Of a DNA stretch of 40,493 bases, positions 8,673-18,035 are shown one piece after another (position 1 is the first letter of the stretch; each line of letters begins with the position of its first letter). The position numbers and the translations under genes are program-made. Source of the DNA: an uncultured Verrucomicrobiota bacterium (lineage in GTDB: Bacteria > Verrucomicrobiota > Kiritimatiellia > RFP12 > UBA1067). The DNA lies in the NCBI GenBank assembly GCA_945483525.1, contig CALYRV010000004.1, positions 1 through 40,493 of the forward strand. Direction: 5' to 3'. Below the pieces are notes generated by a model. It did no database searches and had not been told where the DNA came from. It worked only from the letters and a program-made list of their open reading frames with translations.

Positions 8673-10287
8673 GTTTCTTTACAACTGTCGTTATCTTCTC
8701 ACCGCCTAACATCCGCGCGATTTCGCCAATCCGCTCATCACCGGATATATGGAAAATCCCTGTTCGTGTCCTACCGCCGGACACACTCTTCGCCACCATG
8801 AGATGACGGTCCCCCCACACTGCGCTCTGAGGCAAATGCGTAATCGCGATGACCTGTCCTTCCTCCGCCGCTTCACGCATCTTCCGTCCCACAACCGTCC
8901 CAGTTTCTCCACCGATGTTCGCGTCAACTTCATCGAAAACCAACGTGGGAGAGGAATCTGAAGAACGAGACCGAGAACCGGCAACCGGCTTCAACACCTT
9001 CAGCGCCAGCATCACGCGGGCGATTTCTCCAGACGAAGCGATCGCCGACAACGGACGCATCGGTTCGCCGGGATTGGGGCCAAACATGAATACTACCTTG
9101 TCGCATCCATACACCGTCGGCTCGACCGATTCGACCGAAACCGCAAAATCCGCCTTCGCGAAGCCAAGTTCCCGAAGCTCCTTGACGACCATCTTCGCTA
9201 GCTTAACACCGGCGCACCTCCTCGCCTTAGTGATCTCCGAGCCGGCAGACTTCACTTCCTTCGTTACCGCGGCAATCCTGCCGCGGAGCTCTTCTATCTT
9301 CGTCTCGCGATGTTCAAGCATATCAAGACGCGCACGCTTCTTCTCAAGTGCCGCGACCGGATCTCCATACTTGCGCTTCAGCCGGTTGACTACACCAAGT
9401 CGCGCATCGATTCGCTGAAACTCATCGTTATCGACCTCAACCTTACTCGCCGCATCGGCGACGGACCTCGACAATTCCTCGACTTGAGTAGCGATCTCCT
9501 CAATGCGGTCGCGCCACTCCGACGCCGCGGGGAAATACTTCGCCGCAACCGCAATGCCCTGCCTGGCTTCTGCAATCGCACGTTCAGCGCCTTCATCCCC
9601 ACCAAGAGCCTCGGTGATCGCATTTGCCGCCTCGACAATATCCTCCGCATGCGCAGCCGCCGCATGACGTTCAGCAAGATCTTCGTCATCCGGACCTATC
9701 CCCGCCTCCTCGAGTTCGGAGACCTGAAAGCGAAGCATGTCAAGCTCATCCTCTGAAGAAAGCACAGCGCGCAGAGCGCAAAGCTCCGAATCGAGATCTG
9801 ACAATTCGTTAAAAAGATCTGAATATCGCTTGAACAGCTTCGAAAATTCCTTCTCGGGAACAAACCCATCTACGGTCTCGCGCTGGAACGACTCCTCCAA
9901 CAGCTTCTGATTGGCTCGCGGCCCGTGAATGTCTACCAATGCCGCGACCTGCGCTTTGAGCTCCGCAAGCGTTACGCTCTCCTCATTGATCCACGCTCGG
10001 CTCTTTCCTTCCTTCGTCACCGTCCTACGAACCATCGTTGTCCGCATCTGGTCCCCGTTTCCAAGTCCGCGTTCCCTACATGCGAAGCACGCCTCCACCT
10101 CTGCCTCTTTCGCACCATCACGAACCAACGAGGCGTCAGCCCTCGCACCGAGGACCAGGTCAAGCGCACCCATAATCACGCTCTTTCCGGCACCAGTCTC
10201 TCCCGTCAGGACGTTAAGACCGGGACCGAACTCCGCCTCCACGTCCTCAACCACCGCGAGATTGCGAATATGAAGACTCTTAAGCAC
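8641..10287 (-). CDS. recN: DNA repair protein RecN
   Basis: SMC-like ATPase acting early in double-strand-break repair. The start is GTG at 10287 (protein begins with LKSLHIRNLAVVE after the initiator), with AGGAGGAGAC just upstream inside holA; the two genes overlap by 8 bp. The 548-residue protein has Walker A GETGAGKS near residue 30, a long coiled-coil centre (about 150-360), an ABC signature region SSGEIARVMLALK, and Walker B LVFDEVDANIGGETG. ITHLPQSA near the end is the D-loop/H-loop region typical of RecN. Confidence 0.95.
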   Translation of the reverse strand: MLKSLHIRNLAVVEDVEAEFGPGLNVLTGETGAGKSVIMGALDLVLGARADASLVRDGAKEAEVEACFACRERGLGNGDQMRTTMVRRTVTKEGKSRAWINEESVTLAELKAQVAALVDIHGPRANQKLLEESFQRETVDGFVPEKEFSKLFKRYSDLFNELSDLDSELCALRAVLSSEDELDMLRFQVSELEEAGIGPDDEDLAERHAAAAHAEDIVEAANAITEALGGDEGAERAIAEARQGIAVAAKYFPAASEWRDRIEEIATQVEELSRSVADAASKVEVDNDEFQRIDARLGVVNRLKRKYGDPVAALEKKRARLDMLEHRETKIEELRGRIAAVTKEVKSAGSEITKARRCAGVKLAKMVVKELRELGFAKADFAVSVESVEPTVYGCDKVVFMFGPNPGEPMRPLSAIASSGEIARVMLALKVLKPVAGSRSRSSDSSPTLVFDEVDANIGGETGTVVGRKMREAAEEGQVIAITHLPQSAVWGDRHLMVAKSVSGGRTRTGIFHISGDERIGEIARMLGGEKITTVVKKHAKELLELSR

Positions 10288-11299
10288 GTCTCCTCCTGAT
10301 GCCGCAAGTGCGAATGATTTCAGTGATAACCAAAGTGCCGACGGATTCACCAGACGACACCGCCTTTTCGCGAAGAGACAGGAAGCGCTTGCGCGCGATA
10401 CGTAGCTCCTGAAGCCGCCACCTAGGCAGGAATCCGCGCAGCTTCCTCGCAGTGAAAGGCGCCATGCCCTCAGTAGCCGCGTCGAAACAACCCTTCTCCT
10501 CGGCATCCTTCAGCTCCGCCAACTGACGGAAAAGCTTTTCAATAGCCCCGGAGACATAGACCGCAAATCCATTCTCCTGTTCGAAACGGCGGACGGCCGC
10601 AAGAGATTGTTCAAGATTGCGCGCTCCGATAGCGTCCGTCACGGACCAGATCTCAGGCTCATTGACAATTCCAGGCGAGCTGATCTCCTCAACCGCAGAC
10701 TCATCAATCGTATGTGAAGCCTTGCCCAGAAAATCACGCATCTTCGCGAGCTCATTCATCAGCGAGCGAGAATCGCACCCGACGATCGAGACAAACTTCT
10801 CCGCCGCGCCAGGCGCAAACTTAAGATTCATCTCCGCCGCAAGGTCGATGACCCGCACCACCGCATTCTTCTGCTGCTCCCAGGGTTTGCCAGTCTTATA
10901 TTCGACCACTTCGGCGACACTCTTCAAAGTCTTCGCGAAAACCGAATCCATCTTCAGCTTCGGACCTGTAATCAGCAGCTGCTGATTATCTGGCATCACC
11001 GAAGCAGCGATCACAGAGGCGAACTTCTCCAGCGCGCCCTTCACCTCTTCGCTCGGCGCGCCCTTGCCTTGATGCGGCAGGAAATTCACGTTCTTCCACC
11101 AAGTCACCTTCCTGGGATCAAAAAACGGAGGAGTCAAAAACGACTCTTCAACCGCGCGAAGATCCTTCAGCTGCAGTTCGGAGTTCGTAGCGTTATTGGA
11201 ATCGAAAAGCTCAAGCCCGACACCTTCGCCAACGACCTTTTTCGCCGCCTCGGACACGAGGTAGTCGTCTTCGCCAATAATAAGGTGGACGCTCGCCAT
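10280..11299 (-). CDS. holA: DNA polymerase III delta subunit HolA
   Basis: Clamp-loader delta subunit that opens the sliding clamp. The 339 residues open with VHLIIGEDDYLV, the family's Walker-A-like remnant region, followed by the AAA+-like body and the C-terminal collar helices (EKLFRQLAELKDAEEKG). Delta lacks a functional ATP site, as here. The TGATG overlap with the upstream corA homologue suggests coupling, and the 3' end carries the Shine-Dalgarno and start of recN. Confidence 0.92.
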   Translation of the reverse strand: MASVHLIIGEDDYLVSEAAKKVVGEGVGLELFDSNNATNSELQLKDLRAVEESFLTPPFFDPRKVTWWKNVNFLPHQGKGAPSEEVKGALEKFASVIAASVMPDNQQLLITGPKLKMDSVFAKTLKSVAEVVEYKTGKPWEQQKNAVVRVIDLAAEMNLKFAPGAAEKFVSIVGCDSRSLMNELAKMRDFLGKASHTIDESAVEEISSPGIVNEPEIWSVTDAIGARNLEQSLAAVRRFEQENGFAVYVSGAIEKLFRQLAELKDAEEKGCFDAATEGMAPFTARKLRGFLPRWRLQELRIARKRFLSLREKAVSSGESVGTLVITEIIRTCGIRRRRA

Positions 11300-12258
11300 C
11301 AGAACTTCCGCTTATGCGAAAGGAACATGAAGATACCGACAATCGATAGAGCAAGAAATGCCGAAATGCCCATCACGATGGCAAATGCGTGGTCATGGCC
11401 CTGAAACGGCAGCCCGATGTTCATACCGTAAAGAGAGGCTATCAACGTCGGCGCAGCCAGCAGGATCGTCGCGGCCGCCATATACTTCATTACGTTGTTC
11501 AGGTTGTTATTGATCAGCGACGCGAACGTATCAAGAGTGCCATTCAGGATCGTTGTATGGATAGTCGCAGTTTCTAGCGCCTGCTGATATTCCACCATCG
11601 CGTCCTCCAAATAGTCACGATCGTCTTCGGAAAGCGAAATCTGCCGCGCAGTGTTGGCGCGGGCGAGGGCTATGGTGTCTGCCTTAAGAGAAGTCGTAAA
11701 GTAAACAAGCGTCTTCTCGATCTGAAACAGCTTCAACAACGCCTCGTTAGAAATCGACTCGTGCAACTCGTCCTCAAGATCTCCTGCACGAGAATGAATG
11801 TCGTTGATGTAGCGAAGGAACAACACTCCCCCATGCCACAGCAACCGGAATGCAAATCGCCAACTGTCTGACGGCGGGCACACGCGCCGAATCTGATCAA
11901 GAAACGCCGTCGTCACCGGCGTCTGCGCACTACAGACCGTAATGACAGTCGAGTTGAAGAGTATGATACCCAACGGAACCGTCCGATACGGCGAAATCGA
12001 CTCAACTTCATCATCCTCGTCCGGAACAACTGGCATCGGCACATTAACGATGATCAACGTCGCTCCGTCTTCATTATCAAAACGCGGACGTTCTCCCTGG
12101 TCAAGCGGATCGGTAAGAAAATCTCGCGGAACATTCAAATGCGAAAGAACCGACTCGAGCTCGGTCGTGGTAGGCTCGACCAGATTAACCCAGCAAGAAG
12201 AAGCGAATTCCGGCGTTTCCTTCAATCCGCCGTTTTCCCATTTGTAAATGGTCATCAT
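11299..12258 (-). CDS. corA: CorA-family magnesium/cobalt transporter
   Basis: Pentameric inner-membrane divalent-cation channel. The large soluble N-terminal domain (about 1-245) with a long stalk helix is followed by two C-terminal membrane segments. The selectivity motif GMN (278-280, context LYGMNIGLP) is intact, and a basic KRKF tail matches the family. Length 319 is typical. A strong Shine-Dalgarno AAGGAGGTG stands 6 nt before the first of two adjacent ATG codons. It lies between pheS and holA, with no functional link evident. Confidence 0.93.
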   Translation of the reverse strand: MMTIYKWENGGLKETPEFASSCWVNLVEPTTTELESVLSHLNVPRDFLTDPLDQGERPRFDNEDGATLIIVNVPMPVVPDEDDEVESISPYRTVPLGIILFNSTVITVCSAQTPVTTAFLDQIRRVCPPSDSWRFAFRLLWHGGVLFLRYINDIHSRAGDLEDELHESISNEALLKLFQIEKTLVYFTTSLKADTIALARANTARQISLSEDDRDYLEDAMVEYQQALETATIHTTILNGTLDTFASLINNNLNNVMKYMAAATILLAAPTLIASLYGMNIGLPFQGHDHAFAIVMGISAFLALSIVGIFMFLSHKRKF

Positions 12259-12322
12259 AACGCACCTCCTTCCAGTCCTCTACCAACCCCACCTGCGGCC
12301 GACTGCTAAAACAAACGCTGAA

Positions 12323-13348
12323 TCACGCAAGCTGGGAGAGGAAGCGGACATCGTTCTCATAAAGCCAACGAATATCCGGAATACCATATTTGATCATCGC
12401 TATACGCTCAACTCCAAAGCCAAACGCATACCCAGAAACCTTTTCGGGATCATACCCGACATGCTTGAACACACGGGGATCGACCATGCCAGCGCCCGCA
12501 ACCTCAATCCAGCCACTCTCCTTGCAGACGCGACAGCCGGTACCCTTACCCTTGCAGACGTGACACGAAAAATCCACCTCAACGGACGGTTCGGTAAAAG
12601 GGAAGAAATGAGGGCGGAAACGAACCGTCACCCCATCGCCCATCATCTCCTTCGCAAAATACGCAAGCACCGACTTAAGATCCGCAAGCGAGACCGGCTT
12701 CTTATCGGAACAGTCGACATAAAGACCTTCAATCTGATGGAAGTTGGCGGAATGAGTCGCATCGGTCGTATCGCGACGGAAGGTGCGACCGGGGCAGATC
12801 ACTCGAATCGGAGGCTTGTTGCCCATCATCGTACGAATCTGCACAGGCGATGTCTGTGTACGAAGAAGACAATCATCATTGAACCAAAAGGTATCGGTAC
12901 GATCCTGTGACGGATGATGCTCAGGCGTATTAAGCGCCGTGAAGTTATTAAACCGATTCTCAAGTTCGGGGCCGTCAGCCACCGTGAACCCAAGTTTACC
13001 GAAAATCCTCGCAGTCTCCTCAATCACGCGAGAAAGCGGATGCTCAGCGCCGAGGCCGAACCAACGCCCAGGCTGCGTGAGATCAGCAACAACCCCCTTT
13101 TCAACCTTCGTACCGGCACCTTTAGCCTCCAGCGCAGCTTCAGCCTCAGCCTTCCACATCTGAATCGCCTTGCCAAACGCGGGACGTTCAGCCGGCGGGA
13201 CATCCTTCATGCCCTTGATAAGCGCGGGAATAGCACCGTTACGGCCGACATATTTCACGCGAAGCGCTTCCACCGCCGCCGCATCCGCGGCCGCGGCAAT
13301 CTCCTTCAGGCTCTCTGCCTTCGCAATCTCGAGTTCTGCCAAAGTCAT
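12323..13348 (-). CDS. pheS: Phenylalanyl-tRNA synthetase alpha subunit
   Basis: Catalytic subunit of the (alpha-beta)2 class II synthetase. The N-terminal coiled coil (1-90) is followed by the class II core: [19 protein letters not shown], the motif 2 loop [10 protein letters not shown], and the C-terminal motif 3 [15 protein letters not shown] CxxC-type cluster ([14 protein letters not shown]) sits in the [16 protein letters not shown] region, a known variation. Length 341 is normal. pheT is not adjacent: the next gene is corA. An extended -10 lies 9 nt upstream and no Shine-Dalgarno is seen. Confidence 0.96.
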   Translation of the reverse strand: MTLAELEIAKAESLKEIAAAADAAAVEALRVKYVGRNGAIPALIKGMKDVPPAERPAFGKAIQMWKAEAEAALEAKGAGTKVEKGVVADLTQPGRWFGLGAEHPLSRVIEETARIFGKLGFTVADGPELENRFNNFTALNTPEHHPSQDRTDTFWFNDDCLLRTQTSPVQIRTMMGNKPPIRVICPGRTFRRDTTDATHSANFHQIEGLYVDCSDKKPVSLADLKSVLAYFAKEMMGDGVTVRFRPHFFPFTEPSVEVDFSCHVCKGKGTGCRVCKESGWIEVAGAGMVDPRVFKHVGYDPEKVSGYAFGFGVERIAMIKYGIPDIRWLYENDVRFLSQLA

Positions 13349-13357
13349 AATGAGCGT

Positions 13358-13366
13358 ATTATATCA
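13358..13366 (-). promoter_or_regulatory. Extended -10 promoter element of pheS
   Basis: The minus strand reads TGATATAAT, a perfect extended -10. It is 9 nt before the pheS ATG, predicting a leader of about 0-3 nt. It begins just after the exonuclease stop codon. The -35 region is not conserved. Confidence 0.65.
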
Positions 13367-13371
13367 TAATT

Positions 13372-14160
13372 TCAGCACTTCGGAGGCGATGGAAGCCGTC
13401 CGTTTTCAAGCAGATCCGTTATAATCATCCGAACCTCGGTATCAAAATCGCCCTTCAGCATCCACTTGAGGAAATTCGGCTCGTTCATCAGCAACTTCAC
13501 GAGCGGTTCGCCCTTCTTCTTTCCAAAATTCACACAGAGCTGTCCATCCTTCCAGCGGAGCGTGCCGTTGCGGTCGGCATTCAGCGGATCCCGAGGAACT
13601 AGGTACTCGTCGAGACCAGCATCGGTCCGCGGCAGTTCCGACGCGTGCCGCGTCATTTGGGCCTTAAGGACCTCCAGGGTAGCGCGAGCATCGGCTTCCG
13701 CGCCGTGCGCACCATCATGGTTGCGCCCGAGATACTCGCGGACCGCCGAGCTGAGGTCGCGCGGAAACATCTTGTGATAGATCCGCTGCACGTCGATGTG
13801 CTTACGTTGCGAGGCGCCGAAGTTCTTCTTGCAACGGGCGAACTCCTCCTCGAGGCACAGGACATCGAAGCGGTCGCAATTGAAACCGGAGAGCGTCGCG
13901 TCGCGGAAGAATTCGAAGATCTCGTCCGCCTTGTCTGCGAACGTGGGACAGTCCTTCACGATCTCGTCCGTGATTCCGTGGATCGCCGTCGTCTCCGGCG
14001 GAATCGGAATCGTCGGATTCAGAAGCCAGCACTTCTCGATTTCAGTGCCGTCGGGCATTACCTTAATCGCAGCCAGCTCGATGATGCGGTCCTTCCGCGG
14101 GGAAACCCCAGTGGATTCGATGTCGAAACAGACGAGCGGATTGGTCAGTTCGAGAAACAT
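13372..14160 (-). CDS. DnaQ-like DEDDh 3'-5' exonuclease
   Basis: Single-strand 3'-5' exonuclease of the DEDDh superfamily, like the epsilon proofreading subunit or an RNase T/exonuclease. ExoI motif FDIEST gives Asp13 and Glu15, ExoII FNCDRFD supplies Asp99 (or Asp96), and ExoIII HGAEADA supplies His152 and Asp157. The C-terminal 80 residues, with WKDGQLCVNFGKKKGEPL, look like a small accessory domain that I do not recognise beyond this family. It follows the lpxC homologue by 37 bp. The leader has a 13/14-nt imperfect direct repeat and no Shine-Dalgarno. Confidence 0.88.
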   Translation of the reverse strand: MFLELTNPLVCFDIESTGVSPRKDRIIELAAIKVMPDGTEIEKCWLLNPTIPIPPETTAIHGITDEIVKDCPTFADKADEIFEFFRDATLSGFNCDRFDVLCLEEEFARCKKNFGASQRKHIDVQRIYHKMFPRDLSSAVREYLGRNHDGAHGAEADARATLEVLKAQMTRHASELPRTDAGLDEYLVPRDPLNADRNGTLRWKDGQLCVNFGKKKGEPLVKLLMNEPNFLKWMLKGDFDTEVRMIITDLLENGRLPSPPKC

Positions 14161-14161
14161 A

Positions 14162-14188
14162 AGATTTAGGTCGAGAGATTAGGTCTAC
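14162..14188 (-). repeat. 13/14-nt imperfect tandem repeat before the exonuclease gene
   Basis: On the plus strand agatttaggtcgag (14162-14175) is followed directly by agattaggtctac (14176-14188). The pair is equivalent to two 6/7-nt units each and abuts the ATG at 14160. It resembles other start-proximal repeats in the window. Confidence 0.5.
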
Positions 14189-14197
14189 AGTGGATGG

Positions 14198-15241
14198 TCA
14201 AATGGTTTTGAGCAGTTCGTTGCGATAGAGCGCGCGAACGGCGTCGCAGTCCATGGTGTGTCCCGCTCGGTAACTGACCACCGTGCCGACGAAACGTCCG
14301 CGGATCAGCGCGATCGCGGCCATGAGGTCCAGCGTCGCGCGATGCCACACCGGCTCAAGAAACTTGTCGCCGACAGGGAAGCGCGGCTCGTTATGCCAGC
14401 CATGCTTGCCGTGAATGAGGATATTCTTCTTGGTGTAGCCCCAATGACGTGTCGCGGCAAAGAGCTTACCGATCGTAAGCGCCGCGAAATACTGGTTGCG
14501 CGTGCAGTTCGTACGCGCGAGGGAAGCGTAGGTGAAGGTCTCCGGCGTCACATCGAAGAGGATGCGCTGCTGTCCGATACAGGTTTTCCACTTGATCGCA
14601 CAGTCGATGCGGAGATTGCGCTCTCCCTCCTTCGCCGGCAGAAACAGCAGGAAATCCCCGCGCTTGCCACCGAAGGCGACCGGCTCCTTGACCGTGACAT
14701 AATTAGGAACAGCGGAAGCTTCATCATTCCTACCTTCTAATTCCATCACCTCTGCCTTCTCCACTGTCTTCACCAACGGCAACGAGGAATCGTCGAAAAG
14801 CGGCGGGTCGCCGGACCGCACCTTGAGAAGGCAGTCGTCGATTCCGAGTCCGCATTTGAGCGCGATGATGTGCTCGACCATGCGCAGATAGTTGCGATTG
14901 CTGCCAGACCGTAGCACGAGGTTCTGGGCGCTGGACCAAAGGTTCGAAACGTCCACCTCGGTGTCGAGCTGCTCCGGGAGGTCGCAACGGCGAATCCACC
15001 AGCCCGGCTTCTTCGAAGGCGCGAAAGTGAGCGTCGAATCCTCGCGTCCATCAAAAGTCGCGACATCGGTGATCGAAGCCTCGCCTTTGAGTCCGCGCCT
15101 TACGCCGCCGAACGGATCTTCACGTGTCGGCGCGAGCCGCGTCTCGTCAATCGGCTGCTTGTGGAACACATCGTACGCGGCGGCAATTTCAGCGGCGGAC
15201 CCGAACACAGTCCTGCCGATAGTATATTCAGGCATTTCCAT
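14198..15241 (-). CDS. Divergent LpxC-family deacetylase
   Basis: Homologue of UDP-3-O-acyl-GlcNAc deacetylase, the committed step of lipid A synthesis. The family-typical MVEHIIALKCGLGID holds Glu123 and His124 (zinc ligand), the second half aligns through RFPVGDKF, and YRAGH ends in His328 (catalytic-base position). The zinc motif HKxxDxxGD is altered: the sequence reads HRATLDLMAA (300-309), so histidine and aspartate are one residue further apart and the second Asp is Ala. Either it is a diverged LpxC or a paralogue with another substrate. Start 15241 is the first ATG (a second is at 15235). An extended -10 lies 7 nt upstream. Confidence 0.75.
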   Translation of the reverse strand: MEMPEYTIGRTVFGSAAEIAAAYDVFHKQPIDETRLAPTREDPFGGVRRGLKGEASITDVATFDGREDSTLTFAPSKKPGWWIRRCDLPEQLDTEVDVSNLWSSAQNLVLRSGSNRNYLRMVEHIIALKCGLGIDDCLLKVRSGDPPLFDDSSLPLVKTVEKAEVMELEGRNDEASAVPNYVTVKEPVAFGGKRGDFLLFLPAKEGERNLRIDCAIKWKTCIGQQRILFDVTPETFTYASLARTNCTRNQYFAALTIGKLFAATRHWGYTKKNILIHGKHGWHNEPRFPVGDKFLEPVWHRATLDLMAAIALIRGRFVGTVVSYRAGHTMDCDAVRALYRNELLKTI

Positions 15242-15248
15242 ACCTGAT

Positions 15249-15257
15249 ATTATACCA
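15249..15257 (-). promoter_or_regulatory. Extended -10 promoter element of the lpxC homologue
   Basis: The minus strand reads TGGTATAAT with 7 nt (ATCAGGT) to the first ATG. The predicted start falls at or next to the codon. It lies within the short gap after the glycosyltransferase stop; there is no -35 match and no terminator in between. Confidence 0.65.
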
Positions 15258-15259
15258 AA

Positions 15260-16069
15260 TCAGCGATTGAGAAGATAGGTGACGCCGACGGAGAAACGTT
15301 CGAAGAGAACGCCGAAGAAGAGGATCGGATGACGGAGGATCTTCTTCCACTTGCCCTTCTCGACGAAGACGCCGAAGAAACGGTAGAACGGCGAGAACTG
15401 CTTCTTCACCGCGGGATGATCCGGCCACTTCGCGCGATAAGCCGCCATCGACTTAGAATAGTACGCCTTCTTCTCGAGCATCCGCTTGAACGAAAGCTGC
15501 TTCTCGTTGTGAATGAGGTTGTGCTTCAGCACCTCGCACTTCGCGCCGGTCGCGAGCACGCGGATGTCGAGCTCCCAGTCCTCGGGTCCGGCAATCAGGT
15601 TCTCGTCATAGCCGCCGGTCGCCTCGAGGACGCTCTTGTGGAAAAGCCGCAGCGCATCGATGCAGGTGCCGTCGTAGAAGCTGCGCTCGAAGTTGCGGGC
15701 ACGGACTCTAAAACCCGTCCCGGTCCGCACTTCGGGAATCCAGTACGCCTTCGGACAGGTTGAGGCTGAAGGTTGAGGCTGAGAAACGAGCGAAACGATC
15801 TCCTCCACCGTCTCCTTCGGGAGGATCATGTCGGCGTCGAGGATCACAACCCAGTCGTTCTTCGCGGTACGCCAGCCGAGATTGCGCTGGGCGGAGCGCT
15901 CCGGACCCTTGTCGAGAACGATCGCGCCGAGGGACTCGGCGATGCGCTTGGTGTCGTCCGTTGAACCGTTATCGACCACTATCTTTTCGACGTCGAAGCC
16001 GTCGAAAGAACGCAAACAGGCCGCGATGTTCGCGGCCTCATTCTTAGTGGTGACGACGACGGAGAGCAT
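15260..16069 (-). CDS. Family 2 glycosyltransferase
   Basis: GT-A fold inverting glycosyltransferase, cytoplasmic face of the inner membrane. The start MLSVVVTTKNEAANI at 16069 gives 269 residues; it lies 1 bp after the DEAD-box stop and has GGAGAAG upstream. VVVTTKNE, VDNGSTDDT and the DxD motif ILDADM are visible. The C-terminal part with EDWELDIRVL and a hydrophobic end fits LPS or cell-wall glycan transferases. A 26-nt repeat (15758-15783) inside the frame encodes a low-complexity loop SQPQPSAST. The substrate cannot be predicted. Confidence 0.88.
   Translation of the reverse strand: MLSVVVTTKNEAANIAACLRSFDGFDVEKIVVDNGSTDDTKRIAESLGAIVLDKGPERSAQRNLGWRTAKNDWVVILDADMILPKETVEEIVSLVSQPQPSASTCPKAYWIPEVRTGTGFRVRARNFERSFYDGTCIDALRLFHKSVLEATGGYDENLIAGPEDWELDIRVLATGAKCEVLKHNLIHNEKQLSFKRMLEKKAYYSKSMAAYRAKWPDHPAVKKQFSPFYRFFGVFVEKGKWKKILRHPILFFGVLFERFSVGVTYLLNR
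15758..15783 (+). repeat. Two 13-nt repeats (ggttga-ggctgaa) inside the GT2 gene
   Basis: ggttgaggctgaa (15758-15770) is followed by ggttgaggctgag (15771-15783). Each copy splits into a 6-mer and a 7-mer. The same ggttga unit recurs in tsaB at 20088-20118. It is read in frame on the minus strand as Q-P-Q-P-S-A-S-T. Confidence 0.75.
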
Positions 16070-16070
16070 T

Positions 16071-17939
16071 TCACTTCTCCACGGACCACTCCTCGAGCTT
16101 CGTCTGCTGTTCGACGGGCTTCGAGTAGACGTTCGACTCGTCCGGCGGCGGCGTCTTGGGATCGAGCGCATGCTCGAACTTCGGAAGCTCCCGCTGCGGG
16201 GCGTTGTCCTTGAGGATCTGCGGCTTACCGAGTCCGTTCACCGCGTTCGCTCCGACCAGTGCCGCAGCCGCGGCCTTCTCCTCTTCGCCGGCGGCCTCGC
16301 GGGCATCGACCTCGGCCTTGGCGGCGGCATCGATCTCGCCGAGCTTGGAGCCGCGCGGAGGAATCGGCTTCAGGAGCGGATCATCGGGACCAATCACGGT
16401 GCACTTCAGCTCCTCCTTGATGTACGCTTCGATATCAGGGATCTGACAGCTCTCGTATTCGTCTGCGAAGGAAATCGCAACCCCGGTCGAACCGGCGCGG
16501 CCGGTACGGCCGATGCGGTGGACGTAGTCCTCGGCCTCATAGGGGAAGTCGAAGTTGACGACGTACTCGAGCCCCTTGATGTCGATGCCACGACCCGCGA
16601 CATCGGTCGCGACGACGATCTTGACGGAACCCTCCTTGAACTGCTCGAGCACCTTAAGACGCTTGTTCTGATTGACGTCACCCGAGAGCATCTCAACGGA
16701 GACGCCGCGAACCTTGAGCGACTCGTAGACGTCTTCGGTCGTGCACTTGCGGTTGCAAAAGACGATCGTGCGGGCGTCGGGATGCAGCGCGATGTGATTG
16801 TAAAGGACGGTGAACTTATCCTTCGCTTGGATCACGTAAACGACCTGCTTGACGGTGTCGGTAGCGTTCGTCTGACTCTCGACCTCGGCCTTGAACGGCT
16901 CCTCCATCCAATTAGAAGCGAGTCTCATCACGGTCTCGTTGAGCGTCGCGGAATAGAGCATCGTCGTGCGCTTCTGCTTCGGCGGCAGATAGCTCATGAT
17001 GCGGCGGACGTCGGGGATGAAGCCCATGTCCAGCATGCGGTCCGCCTCGTCGATGACGAGCGTGTCGACATTAGCAAGATTGATCACGCGGCTCTTCACA
17101 AAATCAAGGAGACGACCGGGTGTCGCGACCAGGAGATCGACGGGCGCGTTCAGCACCTCCTCGCGCTGACGATCGTAGTCCATACCTCCGTAGACGGCGA
17201 GAGAACGGAGATTGCAGTACTTGCCGATCGCATCGGCGTCCTTGCAAATCTGGATGACAAGCTCGCGCGTCGGAGCGATGACGAGCGCACGCGGGTTGCC
17301 GCCCTCCTTCGCGCGGTTCTCCGGCGTGCGGAGGTAGCGCGTGAGGATCGCGACAAGAAACGCGGCGGTCTTGCCGCTACCGGTCTGGGCCTTACCGGCG
17401 ATGTTCTTACCCTGAAGCGCCTGCTCCAGCGACAACGCCTGGATCTCGGTGCAGTACTGGAAACCGAGATCGGCGATGCCGTGCATTACTTCGGACGGCA
17501 AATCAAAATCGTGGAAACGCTTCTTGCCCTCAAGCGGCTCAACCACAAACTGGTCCATCGACCACGCGACGTGCGCGGCCTTGCGCGCCGCGAGCTCTTC
17601 CTTGGAGATTTCCCCGCCCGGACGCATCTGTCCGGCCGCGGTATTGACAACCTGGGGACGGCCATTGCGTCCGCGATCTCCGCGATGCCCGCGATCATTG
17701 CGGTCTCCGCGGTGCTGGTTGCCACCGTTCTGCGACTGAAGACGCTGACCGCGCTGCTGCTGAGACTGGCCACCCTTCTTCTGCTGGCCGTTCTGCTGCT
17801 GGCCGTTCTGCTGACGGCCGTCCTTATTTCGACCCTTGCCGCCACGACGATGTTTCTTCTTCCCGCCGCTTTGTTGCGGAGCGGACTGCTTCTTGCCAGT
17901 CAACGCACCGACGATCTTCTTCAAAAATCCAAATGCCAT
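16071..17939 (-). CDS. DEAD-box ATP-dependent RNA helicase
   Basis: RNA remodelling helicase of the RhlE/RhlB/DeaD type. I chose ATG 17939 (MAFGFLKKIVG), giving 622 residues; the in-frame sequence further upstream only translates short repeats. An N-terminal basic, Gln/Gly/Asn-rich disordered region (about 15-110) is followed by the Q-motif region, Walker A AQTGSGKT (about 185), PTRELVIQI, DEAD (VIDEADRMLD, about 298), SAT (about 326) and HRIGRTGRAG (about 478). The C-terminal 100 residues are acidic and alanine-rich. It follows rpsI by 135 bp, in line with a ribosome or mRNA role. No Shine-Dalgarno is seen. Confidence 0.94.
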   Translation of the reverse strand: MAFGFLKKIVGALTGKKQSAPQQSGGKKKHRRGGKGRNKDGRQQNGQQQNGQQKKGGQSQQQRGQRLQSQNGGNQHRGDRNDRGHRGDRGRNGRPQVVNTAAGQMRPGGEISKEELAARKAAHVAWSMDQFVVEPLEGKKRFHDFDLPSEVMHGIADLGFQYCTEIQALSLEQALQGKNIAGKAQTGSGKTAAFLVAILTRYLRTPENRAKEGGNPRALVIAPTRELVIQICKDADAIGKYCNLRSLAVYGGMDYDRQREEVLNAPVDLLVATPGRLLDFVKSRVINLANVDTLVIDEADRMLDMGFIPDVRRIMSYLPPKQKRTTMLYSATLNETVMRLASNWMEEPFKAEVESQTNATDTVKQVVYVIQAKDKFTVLYNHIALHPDARTIVFCNRKCTTEDVYESLKVRGVSVEMLSGDVNQNKRLKVLEQFKEGSVKIVVATDVAGRGIDIKGLEYVVNFDFPYEAEDYVHRIGRTGRAGSTGVAISFADEYESCQIPDIEAYIKEELKCTVIGPDDPLLKPIPPRGSKLGEIDAAAKAEVDAREAAGEEEKAAAAALVGANAVNGLGKPQILKDNAPQRELPKFEHALDPKTPPPDESNVYSKPVEQQTKLEEWSVEK

Positions 17940-17945
17940 TACAAA

Positions 17946-17988
17946 GTTTCGAGTTTCGAATTCCGGAGTTTCGAGTTTCGGGTTCCAG
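17946..17988 (+). repeat. Heptamer array (gtttcga)n before the DEAD-box gene
   Basis: Units on the plus strand: gtttcga, gtttcga, attccgg, (a), gtttcga, gtttcgg, gttccag. The period is 7 nt with one extra base. The array ends 6 nt from the helicase start codon. Confidence 0.85.
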
Positions 17989-18035
17989 ACAAACCCGCGC
18001 AAATTGCAAAGTTGCGAGTCACGAAGATGCACAAG

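Noticed and set aside
10288..10506. N-terminal extension of recN of 73 residues.
   Set aside because: It overlaps holA in another frame and reads as Arg/Ser-rich noise; GTG 10287 follows AGGAGGA and begins at the conserved LKSLHIRN.
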